Below are positions 10,334-21,724 of a stretch of DNA of 64,000 bases, piece after piece (position 1 is the first letter of the stretch; each line of letters begins with the position of its first letter). A program made the position numbers and the translations under genes. A model generated the notes under the pieces. It made no database searches and was not told the DNA's origin. It saw only the letters and a program-made list of their open reading frames with translations. The DNA lies in contig NW_012236528.1 in assembly GCF_000787575.1 (NCBI RefSeq), positions 125,552 through 189,551 of the forward strand, written 5' to 3'. The stretch comes from Acytostelium subglobosum LB1 (Eukaryota > Evosea > Eumycetozoa > Acytosteliales > Acytosteliaceae).

Positions 10334-11563
10334 ATGTACAAGTTGTTAATATTATTGGCCACATTATTTGTTACGTTGACCATTGTCAATGCTGACTTTA
10401 CCGGATGTGGAAACACAGCCTCCAAATGTTTGAGAGTTGGTCAATCATGTAATTCGTAAGTATCTCTATGTACTACAACAATAATGAATGTATTTGTTAT
10501 CTAACATTCTCTTTATCTCTCTCCCTCTCTCCCTCTCATACCCTAACATCAACACAATTCCAGGAAAGACAATGTCAACATCTGTCAACCAGGATCATGG
10601 TGCCCAAGTGGTGACAACCAGAATTGTACCGAGATGGTGAACTTGGGAGGAGTCTGTGGCGGTAAGAACCAGATGTGTCAGTATGGACTTGATTGCTATA
10701 CTGGCAATGTGCCAACTTGTCAGTGGCTGAGCTATTCAACATTGGGAGAACCATGTGATAGTGCATCGTCATGCTCCACCAGCAACCTGCAATGTATGGA
10801 TGGCAAGTGCCAACTACCCGCCGACAAGAAGTGCAAGTCGTCCGATGACTGTCCCTTCGGAATGTGGTGCTTCAACAATGCTACCGACGCGTCCTATCAG
10901 TGCGTCAACACTTTGGCACTGAACGGTGATTGTACGGATGGAGTGACGACCAAGTGTGGAGTTGGTATGGTTTGCTCATTCGTCGACGACACACGAACGA
11001 CCAAGTCATGTATTGCTGTTGCCTCCAAGTCTGCCAATGCCCCTTGCAACACCCCAACCACGTCGTTCAGCCTCGATGGTTACATCCCAATGATTGAGTG
11101 TGACGTGTCCCAAGGACTGGTGTGTGCTGGCACCATCAACTTCACATGCCAGACGCCGCCAACCCCGTCCACCGACTCGGTCAACTGCACATCGACCTCA
11201 TGTGGCCCCTTGGAGACATGTAACTGCCCGACCTACGACTCGTCGATGGGAACTTGCGGTGCGACATACAACCTCAATGGCGCATGTGGCAGCTCGATCA
11301 AGCAGTTGGCCGACTGTGCACAGAAGAACAAGTGTCAGTTCAACAGTGGCTCACCCTCGGCCAAGAACAGCTGTCTCTACCGCAACTGTGGCAATGTGAT
11401 GTGTAGTAACAAGTGTGGTCAGACACCATTGTTCGACACGGCCACCTGTGGCTCATCGCAGCCCCTGTATCCAGCATGCCGCGCATCATCATCCAACATC
11501 ATCAAGCCATCCACTGCCTTGGGTATTGCCGTGGCGGTCGCTCTGATGGCACTTCTAAGTTAG
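10334..11563 (+). CDS. Cys-rich secreted, probably GPI-anchored surface protein, copy 3 of 3
   Basis: Exons 10334-10455 and 10564-11563, 373 residues. Signal peptide 1-20 (MYKLLILLATLFVTLTIVNA). The Cys blocks follow copy 2 almost one for one: VPTCQW, CMDGKC, SDDCPFGMWC, ECDVSQGLVC, TCNCPTYDSSMGTC, NKCQFNSGS, NKCGQT. The C-terminus (SSNIIKPSTALGIAVAVALM) has the same Ser-linker and hydrophobic end. The intron is in the same position and phase as in the paralogues. Closer to copy 2 than to copy 1, which suggests that copies 2 and 3 separated later. Biochemical function unknown. Confidence 0.87.
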
Positions 11564-11903
11564 TTAATCAACTCTTCGCGAGAGTTTGAAGATGGTCATT
11601 CAAAGTATGTACAAATATATAAACGTGTAATGTTGTAAAGTAGTTATAGCCGATGTGATCCAAGTTTATTTGTTTATCTTTATGATTGGGGGGTGGTCTT
11701 TAGTCGTGTCCCACTTTTAGCCTTCGCAAGGCCCACACTGATCAGGTGCCTTCCCACTCTATTTTGATTGAATTGAATGCGAACCTGCATCAAAGTGTAA
11801 TATAAATAACAAACAGTGTTGTACTATATCATGATATACATATCGTCCACTCTTTCATTCATTCAATCAATCAATCAATCAATAATAGAGATAGAACATC
11901 ACC
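11564..11903. other. Intergenic region with a small 3' hairpin
   Basis: 340 bp. A hairpin (AACTCT/AGAGTT, about 11570-11587) lies just past the stop of copy 3. A (TCAA)n stretch lies near 11866-11884, just before the next ATG. Nothing else recognised. Confidence 0.5.
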
Positions 11904-13745
11904 ATGTCATTCAACATCAATGATACTCAACCATTGGTACCAATCAATGGACTGTCACTGGTCCATGGTAGGACTGATGTTCCATTGTTAGAGTGGACCA
12001 TCGATCAGATGCTCAAGGATACTGTGGCCAAGTTTCCATCGCACAAGGCAGCAGTGTTTCGTCACCAAGACCTAAGATACTCGTGGAGAGAGTTTGACTT
12101 CCAGGTGGACTTGGTGGCGGCTGGTCTCATGTCCCAGGGCATCGTCAAGGGAGACCGCGTTGGAATATGGTCCACCAACCGAGCAGAGTGGGTACTGGTG
12201 CAGTTCGCCACGGCAAGAATAGGCGCCATCCTTGTCAACATCAACCCGGCCTACCGTCTGGTCGAGCTAGAGTACTCGCTCAACAAGGTTCAATGCAAGG
12301 CTTTGGTCACAGCACGCGCATTCCGCAAGTCCAACTACCTGGACATGCTTTTGGAGTTGGCACCCGAGCTCAAGACCTGTCGACACAACGAGTTGGTGAG
12401 TGCACGTCTGCCCCATCTCAAGTTGGTCGTGGCTTTGGACACTGCCAGCGACTACTGTCCAGGTCTCATGCCATATTCTCAGCTGATACTGTGCGGTGAG
12501 TCATTCATCCCCAAGTACAAGTCGCGTCTACCAGAGATCTCTCGCCATTTGTCTCAGCACGACCCGATCAACATCCAGTTCACGAGTGGCACGACCGGCC
12601 TGCCCAAGTGCGCCACCCTCACACACCGCAATCTTGTCAACAACTCAAGGTTCACGGCCGCCTACATGGAGATGACACCCAACGACCTGCTGTGCATACC
12701 CGTGCCCCTCTACCATTGCTTTGGCATGGTGATGGCCGTGTTGGCATGTGTGTCCACAGGCTGTGCCATGGTCTTCCCCAGCGACCACTTTGACGCCGGC
12801 CTCACCCTTGAAGCTGTGTCCGAGGAGCAATGTACCCTCCTCCATGGAGTGCCTACAATGTTCATCGCCGAGCTCAACCATCCAGAGCTGACACGCTTCA
12901 AGCTCAAGCAGCTGCGCTCGGGTATCATTGCCGGTGCACCATGTCCCGTTGAGACCATGCGCCAACTCAGCACCAAGATGAATCTCACCTACCTTACCAT
13001 CGCGTACGGAATGACCGAGACCAGTCCCATCTCATTCCAAACCACTATGCACGACTCGATCGAGAACCGAACAGAGACCGTCGGTCAGATACAGCCACAT
13101 CTTCAGTGCAAGGTCATTGACCCCGAGGGCAACATTGTAAAGGTGGGAGAGGTTGGACAGCTCTGCACCAAGGGCTACAGTGTGATGCTTGGATACTGGG
13201 GCGACGAGGCCAAGACCAAGGATTCAATCAAGGATGGCTGGATGGAGACGGGCGACCTGGCAACGATCGACTCCAAGGGCTACTGCAGGATTGTTGGACG
13301 ATGCAAGGACATGCTGATCCGTGGTGGCGAGAACATCTATCCAAGAGAGATTGAGGAGTACCTGTTCCAGCATCCCAAGGTCGAGTCGGTGCAGGTGTTT
13401 GGTGTTCCCGACCCCCTGTACGGAGAGGAGAGCTGTGCCTGGATCCTGCTCAAGGGAGGCAGCGAGGCAACGGTCGAGGAGATCAAAGAATTCTGTCGAG
13501 GAAGGATCGCTCATTACAAGGTGCCAAGGTACATCAAGTTTGTCAATCAATTCCCAATGACTGTTTCGGGCAAGGTACAAAAGTACCTAATGCGCGAGCA
13601 AATGATTGAAGAGATCAAGAGTGGAGCCGTCACTCATCAACATCATACACATCAGCCATCTCACAACACTGGTATCTCTGTCGCCAGCAACACATTAGTA
13701 CGTGTCAAGGTCAATGGCATGCTGTTACCTCAAGCCAAGTTGTAA
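11904..13745 (+). CDS. ACSF2-type medium-chain acyl-CoA ligase (AMP-binding)
   Basis: A single exon of 613 residues. ANL-superfamily adenylating enzyme that activates a fatty acid to acyl-AMP and then acyl-CoA. Motifs in order: P-loop-like INIQFTSGTTGLPKCATLTH (about 216-235), core YGMTETSP (about 367), GWMETGD and GRCKDMLIRGGENIYPREIE (hinge, about 436-480), and the C-terminal catalytic Lys in SGKVQKYLM (about 554-562). The overall pattern (RIGAILVNINPAYR, PLYHCFGMVM) is closest to ACSF2 and bacterial medium-chain ligases. ACSF2 is mitochondrial in animals; here the N-terminus shows no obvious presequence. The C-terminus carries about 50 extra residues with a His-rich stretch and no PTS1. 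Substrate chain length is inferred. Confidence 0.92.
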   Translation: MSFNINDTQPLVPINGLSLVHGRTDVPLLEWTIDQMLKDTVAKFPSHKAAVFRHQDLRYSWREFDFQVDLVAAGLMSQGIVKGDRVGIWSTNRAEWVLVQFATARIGAILVNINPAYRLVELEYSLNKVQCKALVTARAFRKSNYLDMLLELAPELKTCRHNELVSARLPHLKLVVALDTASDYCPGLMPYSQLILCGESFIPKYKSRLPEISRHLSQHDPINIQFTSGTTGLPKCATLTHRNLVNNSRFTAAYMEMTPNDLLCIPVPLYHCFGMVMAVLACVSTGCAMVFPSDHFDAGLTLEAVSEEQCTLLHGVPTMFIAELNHPELTRFKLKQLRSGIIAGAPCPVETMRQLSTKMNLTYLTIAYGMTETSPISFQTTMHDSIENRTETVGQIQPHLQCKVIDPEGNIVKVGEVGQLCTKGYSVMLGYWGDEAKTKDSIKDGWMETGDLATIDSKGYCRIVGRCKDMLIRGGENIYPREIEEYLFQHPKVESVQVFGVPDPLYGEESCAWILLKGGSEATVEEIKEFCRGRIAHYKVPRYIKFVNQFPMTVSGKVQKYLMREQMIEEIKSGAVTHQHHTHQPSHNTGISVASNTLVRVKVNGMLLPQAKL

Positions 13746-13905
13746 TTAATTAAATAAATGACATGAATGAAGTGAATGAAGTGAAGTGAGTTCACCCTTC
13801 ATGAAGGGTCGCGAACAAGTTTGATTTGAAGAATGGTGAACATCACACCTCAATCATTCATTCAATCATTTGATTAATTTACTTGCTAGTGTAATAGATG
13901 TAGTT

Positions 13906-16399
13906 ATGATGTTGAGGAATAGAGTAATAAGTGGTGATAAGAAGGATCAGGGACATGGAAGAGATGATAGTGTACAAGGTGGTACATTGGACAATCCTTT
14001 GAATTGGGAGATGGTGTTTGTCTTTAACAAAAAGAAAGATAAACATTGGCAAGTCAACTTGGACCAAACCATCAACATCCTAAACTCACTCCAATTAGAG
14101 TCACAACAAGAGCATGGTGAAATAGACCCCGATAACATATTCCTCTTGGTTGGTTCATATGAAGCAAGGTATGATCGCTTGAGTCTTACCTCTCTCTCGC
14201 TCACTTACTCACCTCAATCAACAAACCAAGTTTGAGAAAGTATGCAGTGTCCAAGTTGAATAGGATGGGTAATAGATTGGTGGACTCGAATACAAAGTTT
14301 ACAGAGGCAGAGAGGTTGAACCTGATTGAGAGCAAGTTGTTATCAAGTAGTTTACTTAGACGTGTACTTGAAGATGGTGTGATCGAGAGATTCCCCTATC
14401 ATCAACCAGACAAGCTACAACAATTCAGACAACAATGGTATCATGGACGTCTATTCAACCTACCAATAGAGATTGCCAACGAATATTTTGGCGAAGAGAT
14501 ATCATTCTACTTCCTCTTCCTTAGTATGTCCTTGGTCAAATGACTTGGAGCCATTCCACTCACTCACACAATCAATCATTCTTTAGAGTTCTACATATTC
14601 ACGTTGTTCTTGGTATCGTTTATATCATTGGCCTTCTCAGTGATCCAGTACATGGGCGACCCGAACATGTTATCGAATGGAATCTTTGCCATATTTGTAA
14701 CTGTGATGTCATCATTCTTCTTGGACTTTTGGAAGCGTTTCAGTAATGATTATAGTTGGAACTGGAATATGGAGGATTTTGTCGATAAGGAGGTGCCACG
14801 TCCTGGCTTCAAGTCCAAGGAGAGGAGACAGGGTGTCTATCACCAATCGCTCCTGCTGACCGATGGCGACTTTGACCGTCAGGAGCTCACGTTGGTCAAG
14901 AACTACTTTGCTGACCGTCCATACTTCACTCGTGTCCAGGAGCGCGAGCGTGTATTTGTATACATATTCACGTTTGCCGTAGCCACTGCACTCATACTAC
15001 TTGTGCCAATCTTTTCAATCTCTGTGTTTGCCGTCCCCTACGCACTTGGACTGATCAACTTTAGGGCTAGGCCAGAGGTGGAGATTGTGATAACTACCAT
15101 CTGCATTCAAATATTCAATTATTTCTACAACATGTTGGCCATTTGGTTGACAGACAAAGGTAAATATCTCATTCAAATCAATCATGGAATCATTCCAATC
15201 ACACTAACTCACTCAATAACGATCAATCAATTCAGAGAATCATAGATTACAATCAAACTACACGACAAGTTTATCAATCAAATTGTTCTTGTTCCAGTTC
15301 CTAAACATGTTCTCTGGATTGTTCTATTATGCATTCATTAGAGACAATTCAAGTATATGGGGTGAGCTACCTCGTAGGGAATGTTCAGACGCTAGAAGAG
15401 GACTATGGAACCAATGTGTAGCCGACCTCGAATTCTCCCTCTTCACTCTATTCGTTGTCAACTTTACATTTGGTATGCTTGGTGAGTTAGTGCTACCGTA
15501 AGTACATCATCCATCCTTCACTTCATCATCAACTTCATGCTCGCTCACACCTCTTTCCAACCAATCATTCATTCAGGAAGCTACAATATGCGATCGGAAA
15601 GATGATGGCCAAGGAGTATGTATCCATCACTCAATCAATCAATCATCCGACGGACTCACTCACTCATTCAATCAATCAATCAAACATCATCAGAGGAAAG
15701 GTCAACAAGAAGTCAAGTCTAGCTTGTGAGGAGCAGTTCTACTTGCCATCGTTCGATACTTTTAGCGAGTATAATGAGATGGTGTTGCAGTATGCCATGA
15801 TATGTATGTTTGCATCTGCATTGCCAATCTCATCATTATTGGCACTACTCAATAATGTAATGGAGAACAAGACAGATGCCTACAAACTATGTTTCCAAAC
15901 TAGACGGCCATTATACAATGGATCAAAGGGTATTGGATATTGGTATCACTTCATGGTCGGCATTGGATTCCTATCAGTGATTACCAACTCTATGCTTGTT
16001 GGCTTCTCATTCCCAACTTTGACCAGCTTCACTAAGAGTGATTATGCAGTACTTTGGATAGTAGTTGGAATGGAACATATTGTAATGTTGGTCAAATATT
16101 TGGTACAGACCATCATCCCAGATGACACATACTCATTGCGCAAGATCAAGTCTGCACGAGACTTTGTCAAGACATGTATACTTGATAGATATCATCGAGA
16201 GAAGGGATCACTCAACAGTCCAACATCCTCCACATCCTCTGATGATGAAGATGTTAGGACTTCGTCAATGTGCTCAACTACATCTGAAGAGTATAGAGTG
16301 TCCACAATGGATATTCAATCAATGGTTCCATTAATGATCAAAGTGACACTATCAGTAACAGTGCTAACCATTCTGGTTACATGTTATGTATTTACCTAG
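13906..16399 (+). CDS. Anoctamin/TMEM16 family protein (lipid scramblase or channel)
   Basis: Exons 13906-14168, 14231-14523, 14587-15159, 15236-15497, 15577-15615 (39 nt) and 15694-16399; 711 residues. TMEM16 proteins are dimeric ten-helix membrane proteins that scramble lipids or conduct ions, often Ca2+-gated. Recognisable parts: a cytosolic N-domain ending RFPYHQPDKLQQF, the first membrane pair (FYFLFLKFYIFTLF; LVSFISLAFSV), the linker rich in PRPGFKSKERR, and the family signature after it: LACEEQFYLPSFDTFSEYNE, then QTRRPLYNGSKGIGYWYHFM. Acidic Ca2+-site residues are plausible (EYNEMVLQYA; ENKTDAYKL; VVGMEHI). A second ATG follows at once at 13909. The 39-nt micro-exon is supported because skipping it would break the frame. 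Confidence 0.9.
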
Positions 16400-16554
16400 G
16401 TTGTAAATATCCGGACAATTAATGGTTGGTTGTCAATCATTAATAATAAATTGGAAAAACTCATAAAAAAGAGATAAAACTGATCTTTGCATTTCATTCG
16501 TCTTTCAACAATCTTACACATAAACAAACAAACAAATATATATATAACCAAACG

Positions 16555-17338
16555 ATGGATAGACGAACAAATAATAATAATAATAATACAAGAGATGCAG
16601 GAGGGAATGGATATAGTAATAACATTAATAATTTAAATAGACGATTGACAGCATTCACAATATGTGGAGGCAAATTGAACTACCTCTATCTGATACTTTA
16701 TGTATCGTTGGTGGCAATGTTCTTGTTCAATCTGTTGGCATTGGTACTCGAGACAAAGGATGAGTTCAACCTGCAGGATATCGAAGATCTGATCAACAGG
16801 GAGTACTACGACACCTATGTCTCTGCAGAGATTGCCACCATACACGATCAACTGCGCATCATCCTAGTATGCTCAGTATTCATTCTCATACTACTATGTG
16901 TCATCTTTGCCGGTGTCACAATGGTATTATTAATTGGCAATAAGCAACGAGGTGAAGAAGAAGATAGTCTAATCACCAGTGCCAACTCTACACAGTTGAC
17001 AAGTGCATCATCTGTTGAGAAGGTATATATCACTCATACATTCATTCGTTCATTCAATCATTCATTCATTCATACTAACTTATGCTCATTCAATCATTTA
17101 GTCATCGATTGTATTGGAAGGACCAATGTATGAACCATGGAATGTAGTTACTATTGAGAAGATATCATCGGATGATGTTGAAGCCTACGAGAAGATAAAG
17201 AGCACTTATTATAGATATGGTATTACAGCTGGAATGCAAATATATGAACGATGTGGAAGAGAGTTGACTCCTGAACAAAAGAAGGAGTTGTCATGGATCA
17301 ATCAAACCAACAAACAGACCAACATTGCGAGTCTATAG
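16555..17338 (+). CDS. Two-TM membrane protein of unknown function
   Basis: Exons 16555-17022 and 17102-17338, 234 residues. After an Asn-rich start come two hydrophobic helices (about 44-64, YLILYVSLVAMFLFNLLALV; about 102-125, IILVCSVFILILLCVIFAGV) separated by a short acidic loop. A basic residue cluster (GNKQRGEEED) follows helix 2. The C-terminal half is soluble and helical (EPWNVVTIEKISSDDVEAYE). I do not recognise a family. Intron and stop are well defined. Confidence 0.75.
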
Positions 17339-17440
17339 GTATAGATTGTTGACCTAATCACAATCAAGTTGTACATTTATTATTAAACCATTCATTCATT
17401 CATTGATGAGGCCAATGAATGATCAGTCGTCTTGGAGGCG

Positions 17441-17460
17441 CAAAGGGGCATCCCCCTTTG
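17441..17460 (+). other. GC-rich hairpin in a short intergenic space
   Basis: CAAAGGGG (17441-17448) and CCCCTTTG (17453-17460) pair perfectly around CATC, in an otherwise AT-rich 198-bp spacer between two same-strand genes. Possible 3' UTR element of the upstream gene. Confidence 0.4.
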
Positions 17461-17536
17461 GTGGCCTTGACCAAAAATGGAGTCATACTTTGAGTCCCTT
17501 TAATCTATCAATCAGATAGTACTTATTTATATTATA

Positions 17537-19416
17537 ATGTCATATATTGATCAGTTACAACATCTTATATTGAGACAGATCATTGAGTGTCTGGACTCAC
17601 CATTGGACATTGTTTGCCTTCTAATCACTTGCAAGAAGTTGTTTGGCGAGCAATATGCCATACTCAATCAAAGACGAAGCAGCACTGCCACTGACACGGC
17701 CATCCAAACAAAGCATCGTCCACTACTCTTCAAACTATACAAAGATCCTAAAAGACTGACAATATCATCACTTGGTATGATTTATTATAGGCATGAGTAA
17801 CGAGGAGAGGACGGAGGTCACGTGATCACTTCTGATTGACACCTTCCCCCACATGACTAGATGACCTACATCGTCTGGCAACATCGGAGAGACAATCAAT
17901 TGTACAACTTCAATTTGATACTTGCTTCAATGAGATAATACCAAGCTCACTCATTCCAGAATCAATCACTATGGTTGACTTTGGAAAGAGGTTCAATCAA
18001 ACCATAGATTTGAATGTGTTGCCTTCATCGGTAACTAGTATCAAGCTATCTAGTTCATTCAATCAGCCTTTGATACCAGGTTCACTGCCTGTCAGCATCA
18101 CCTCAATCAGATTTGGCGATGACTTTAGACAACCACTCCAGGCTGGTCAACTACCCGCACAGCTCAAGCATCTCAGCTTTGGCCTTCACTTCAACAATGA
18201 GTTGCAAGAGGGCGTGTTACCCGACTCACTCACCGATCTAAGCTTGGGCTCAGAGTACAAGCGACCGCTGCCTCAGCGGGTACTGCCACGGGGCCTCAAA
18301 CGACTGGTACTGGGCAGTGGATTCGATTTGCCCATCGGGTCAAACAGTCTACCTGCCTCACTCGAGACACTTCACACAGGCTACTGCTTCAATCAAGTGT
18401 TGGAGCATGGAGCAATACCAGACAACATCAGGGACCTTAGCTTTGGCTTTCTATTCAACACTCCAATCACATTGGGTCAGCTTCCCAGCAAGCTACGCAC
18501 TCTCAAACTTGGCTTCAACTTCAACCAACCGTTGGGTATTGGTGTGCTACCCGCACAGCTAGAGACCATCGAGTTCAGCTCAGAGTTCAACAGGCCGGTG
18601 CCTGTCGGCGTTCTACCTTCCTCACTCATCAACATCAAGTTTGGATTCAAGTTCAATCAACCATTGCAGCCTGGTGCAGTCCCAGAGGGCTGCACACATC
18701 TCAGGCTTGGCGCAGAGTTCAATCAGACGTTGCCGCCTGGCGTGTTGCCATCGACTGTCACACTACTCAAGTTTGGCTGGGACTTTGACAGACCATTGGC
18801 AGTCGGATCCATTCCAGCAGCCGTGACAAACCTGGAGTTTGGACATCGATTCAACCAGCCTCTGGCGCCTGGTTGCATTCCAAACGTCTGCGAACAACTC
18901 CAATTTGGCACGATGTACACACAGAAGATGCCCAAGGACGTTCTGCCTGTCTCGCTACTGGCGCTTAAGCTCGGATCAAACCTTCAGCTCAGTGACGTCG
19001 TCCTGCCCGACAAGCTCTACCTGCTCGAGACGTACTGCAGCGACATGAAGGAGGCACAGCATCAGATCCCAAGCTCACTCAGACATCTCAAGCTGCTCTA
19101 TTCAGAACCGTGGCGGGCTGGGCACAACAAGTGCACAGGCATACAATATGTGCCGTCGACAGTTCGCCATCTGGGCGTAAGCAAACGACTGGCCCTAGTT
19201 GAGATGCAGAATGGTGGTACGTTTCCAGCGCATGTTGCCGACGTTGCAGTACTCCTCAATGAACTGCGACTAATGCACATCCGTCGACTGGATGACCAAT
19301 ACTCCCTAGTGCACACCTCCAAAGACAACATGCTCACAGTGCCCAATGACCTCATGGCCGAATACTTGCTCGACTATTTCAATGTGGACGACAATGACCA
19401 ACATCTTGACATTTGA
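17537..19416 (+). CDS. FNIP-repeat protein with F-box-like N-terminus
   Basis: Exons 17537-17774 and 17861-19416, 597 residues. The N-terminus (LQHLILRQIIECLDSPLDIV) resembles the F-box-like start common in dictyostelid FNIP proteins. From about residue 110 onward about 12 tandem repeats of roughly 22 residues follow the pattern FGxxFNQPLxPGxLPxSLxxL (for example FGFKFNQPLQPGAVPEG). FNIP repeats form a leucine-rich-repeat-like solenoid, expanded in Dictyostelia. A likely role is substrate recognition in an SCF-type ubiquitin ligase, but this is inferred only from the architecture. The last ~150 residues lose the repeat. Confidence 0.9.
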
Positions 19417-19571
19417 TTGATTCATTGATTGGTTGAATGATGGAACCAAGACCAAAGAATGTCCAATCAATAAAGGATGTTGTTGTTACCAGACCATCGC
19501 TCTCCATGTTGTTGTGTTTGCTTCGATATTCAATCGATTGATGGAACTCATTTATTCGCCAATCTACATGA

Positions 19572-20354
19572 TTATGTCCTTGGAATGACCTCTGGATTGA
19601 ACTTGATTAATATTACAGTCTTTGGGAACTTCTTGCCTTCGACGGCAACGTTGTGTGCTGATACTCTGGCAGGCTGGACGATGATAAGAGTCAGTAATCG
19701 ATTGATTGATTGATGGACATGGCACAAGGAATGTTTCAACTTACAAACTCTGCACTACATAGTATTCCTTCAATGATACCAGCAACGAATGCAGCACAAT
19801 TCAGGTTGCTAAGGTTCTTTGGCAATGATATATACTTATTTACAATCATGTTGGCATCTGATATCATATCTATATGTTCATTATGATGAGTTAGTTAGTT
19901 TGATTGATTGATTGTGAATGAGATGAATGACATACATTCATCATCAGCCTCTGTACTCTTCTCTAATGAATCAGCTTGCTTTCCAAACAATGACTTCCAA
20001 ACAGTTGAATGTATGAATGATAGGATACCCAACAACTTTGTTTCTCTCTTTGCATTCTTCTCTCTGACCACCAACAACTCTAATGCACGTGTACCAACTA
20101 AGAATCCAATATCTGATAACCTAGGTGATCATCATAATCATTGTTAGTATATATATGATTGATTGAATGATGTTCACAATAATAACATACTTCTTCTCTA
20201 GTTCATGACCAGCCTTGATCCTATCTTGACAGTATTGGATCAACTCTGAGAAGAGGAATGAGAATGAGCTCAAGTTGATCTCTGTCTTTCCCTTTGACAA
20301 TGGTCTATCTACAATGTTTATTGCATTCTTGTTTATATTAGCTGGTTGTGACAT
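19572..20354 (-). CDS. trappc5: TRAPPC5/Trs31, TRAPP vesicle-tethering complex subunit
   Basis: Exons 20354-20191, 20120-19936, 19869-19745 and 19673-19572 give 191 residues (human TRAPPC5 has 188). TRAPPC5 is a core subunit of TRAPP complexes, which act as Rab1/Rab11-type exchange factors in ER-Golgi and Golgi traffic. Conserved stretches: [83 protein letters not shown] and the C-terminal VSAHNV...KTVILIKF. The four-exon structure closes in frame with a TAA at 19572-19574. Identity is very secure. Confidence 0.94.
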
Positions 20355-21724
20355 TCCTACTATATATAAGTTATAACTTTGATCTAAATAGAAGAGAGTA
20401 ACTTGTCTTCAATCAAATTGGAAGATCAAAAGAGATATCAATAACGTTACAATCTAGTTGTTAATTAAATTTGAAAAAAGGGACAAAACGCTCACACTCT
20501 TTAACTTTCAATCATTCTTACAATCAACCAAACTCTCTCACATAAATAATATTATTATTTATCTCTATCCCTCTCACTTAATAATCAATATCAATATATA
20601 TACTTAAATTAATATTATTAACAATCAAATATAATTATTATTATTTTTAACTATTATAATTATTATTCAAAGCAAAGGAAAGATAGAAAGGTACATACAT
20701 ACAACATAACATGACATAACAGCAGTTCAACAACAACATCAATTGTATCCCATTGTGCAATGCTATGATGCACTGCAGCCAAAGAATGTAATGTGATGTG
20801 CGCCGCACTCACAGGCACATGATTGCTCTGTCTGTTGCAGAGCCCGTAAAGAACAGTGTTACTGAGACTGTCTGAATGTCGATATACACCTCATCTTACT
20901 CACACACGCAGTGTGATATGATGTGATGGTGCCCGCTCTCTTGCCAGTTGGACACACGAGTCAGTGGCCTAATAGCGGAGAAAGAGTCCGCTTCGGAAGT
21001 GGGTTAAGCATCTTGCTCTCTCCCCTCTCAATGTCTCTCCTTAACGAATGTTGTATCTTTAAGATCACGGTCACATGAACATATCACGAACAAACGAACG
21101 AAGCTCAAGCACTGTGCTCTATTGTTGTCAACATCATCCATCTCTCCCTTCATCCCTCCGAGTGCTGGTCCATCAAAGTCCAAGTGTTCCTCAACAACAT
21201 AGTCCCGGGACAACACCCAATCAACAACTACACCAACTACGCCAACTTCACCAACTACAACAACAACAACAACAACAACGACATAGACTTGGATTCTTCT
21301 TTGTTTTAGTGATTGAGATGTTCGACATGTGAATGATTATACAACATGCTCGCAAGTGAGCATAACGAAAGCACAACTCAAACGGACTCTTAACAGTCAA
21401 CGACGTACAAGGGGGCTGGCTAGTGGCTAGTGGCTAGTCTTGTGATTGATAGATAGATAGATAGATTGTTGTGACCAAATCGATCAAATATACGCTCCGG
21501 AGCTTGGCAATGGGACAACTGAAACAGCTGCACACACCTTACACCACCAACATGATAACAAGTGCGCACTTGGAACCAAGAAGACTTACAAATCTATCCC
21601 ATTCTCTCCCTTTCTACAACTATATATAGCTTATTCTCTCTTACCTCCGAGCCCAAACAAACAAATATCAACAACATCTCTGTACTTTAAACCCGATACT
21701 ACAAATACATACTACATATCAAGA
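20355..21724. other. Long divergent intergenic region with a GC-richer, possibly structured core
   Basis: About 1.37 kb between TRAPPC5 and the RGG protein. 20500-20700 is extremely AT-rich. From about 20740 to 21560 base composition rises and the low-complexity TCAA background disappears, with no good ORF. Local pairings exist, e.g. CCGCTT/AAGTGG around CGG (20988-21002), which competes with GCGGA/TCCGC (20975-20991). A non-coding RNA or long 5' leader of the RGG gene is possible; none of the spliceosomal, 7SL, U3 or RNase P signatures I know is present. Confidence 0.35.
21621..21628 (+). promoter_or_regulatory. Candidate TATA box of the RGG protein gene
   Basis: TATATATA about 97 bases before the ATG at 21725, followed by a pyrimidine-rich stretch (TTATTCTCTCTTACC). 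Position and sequence only. Confidence 0.35.
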
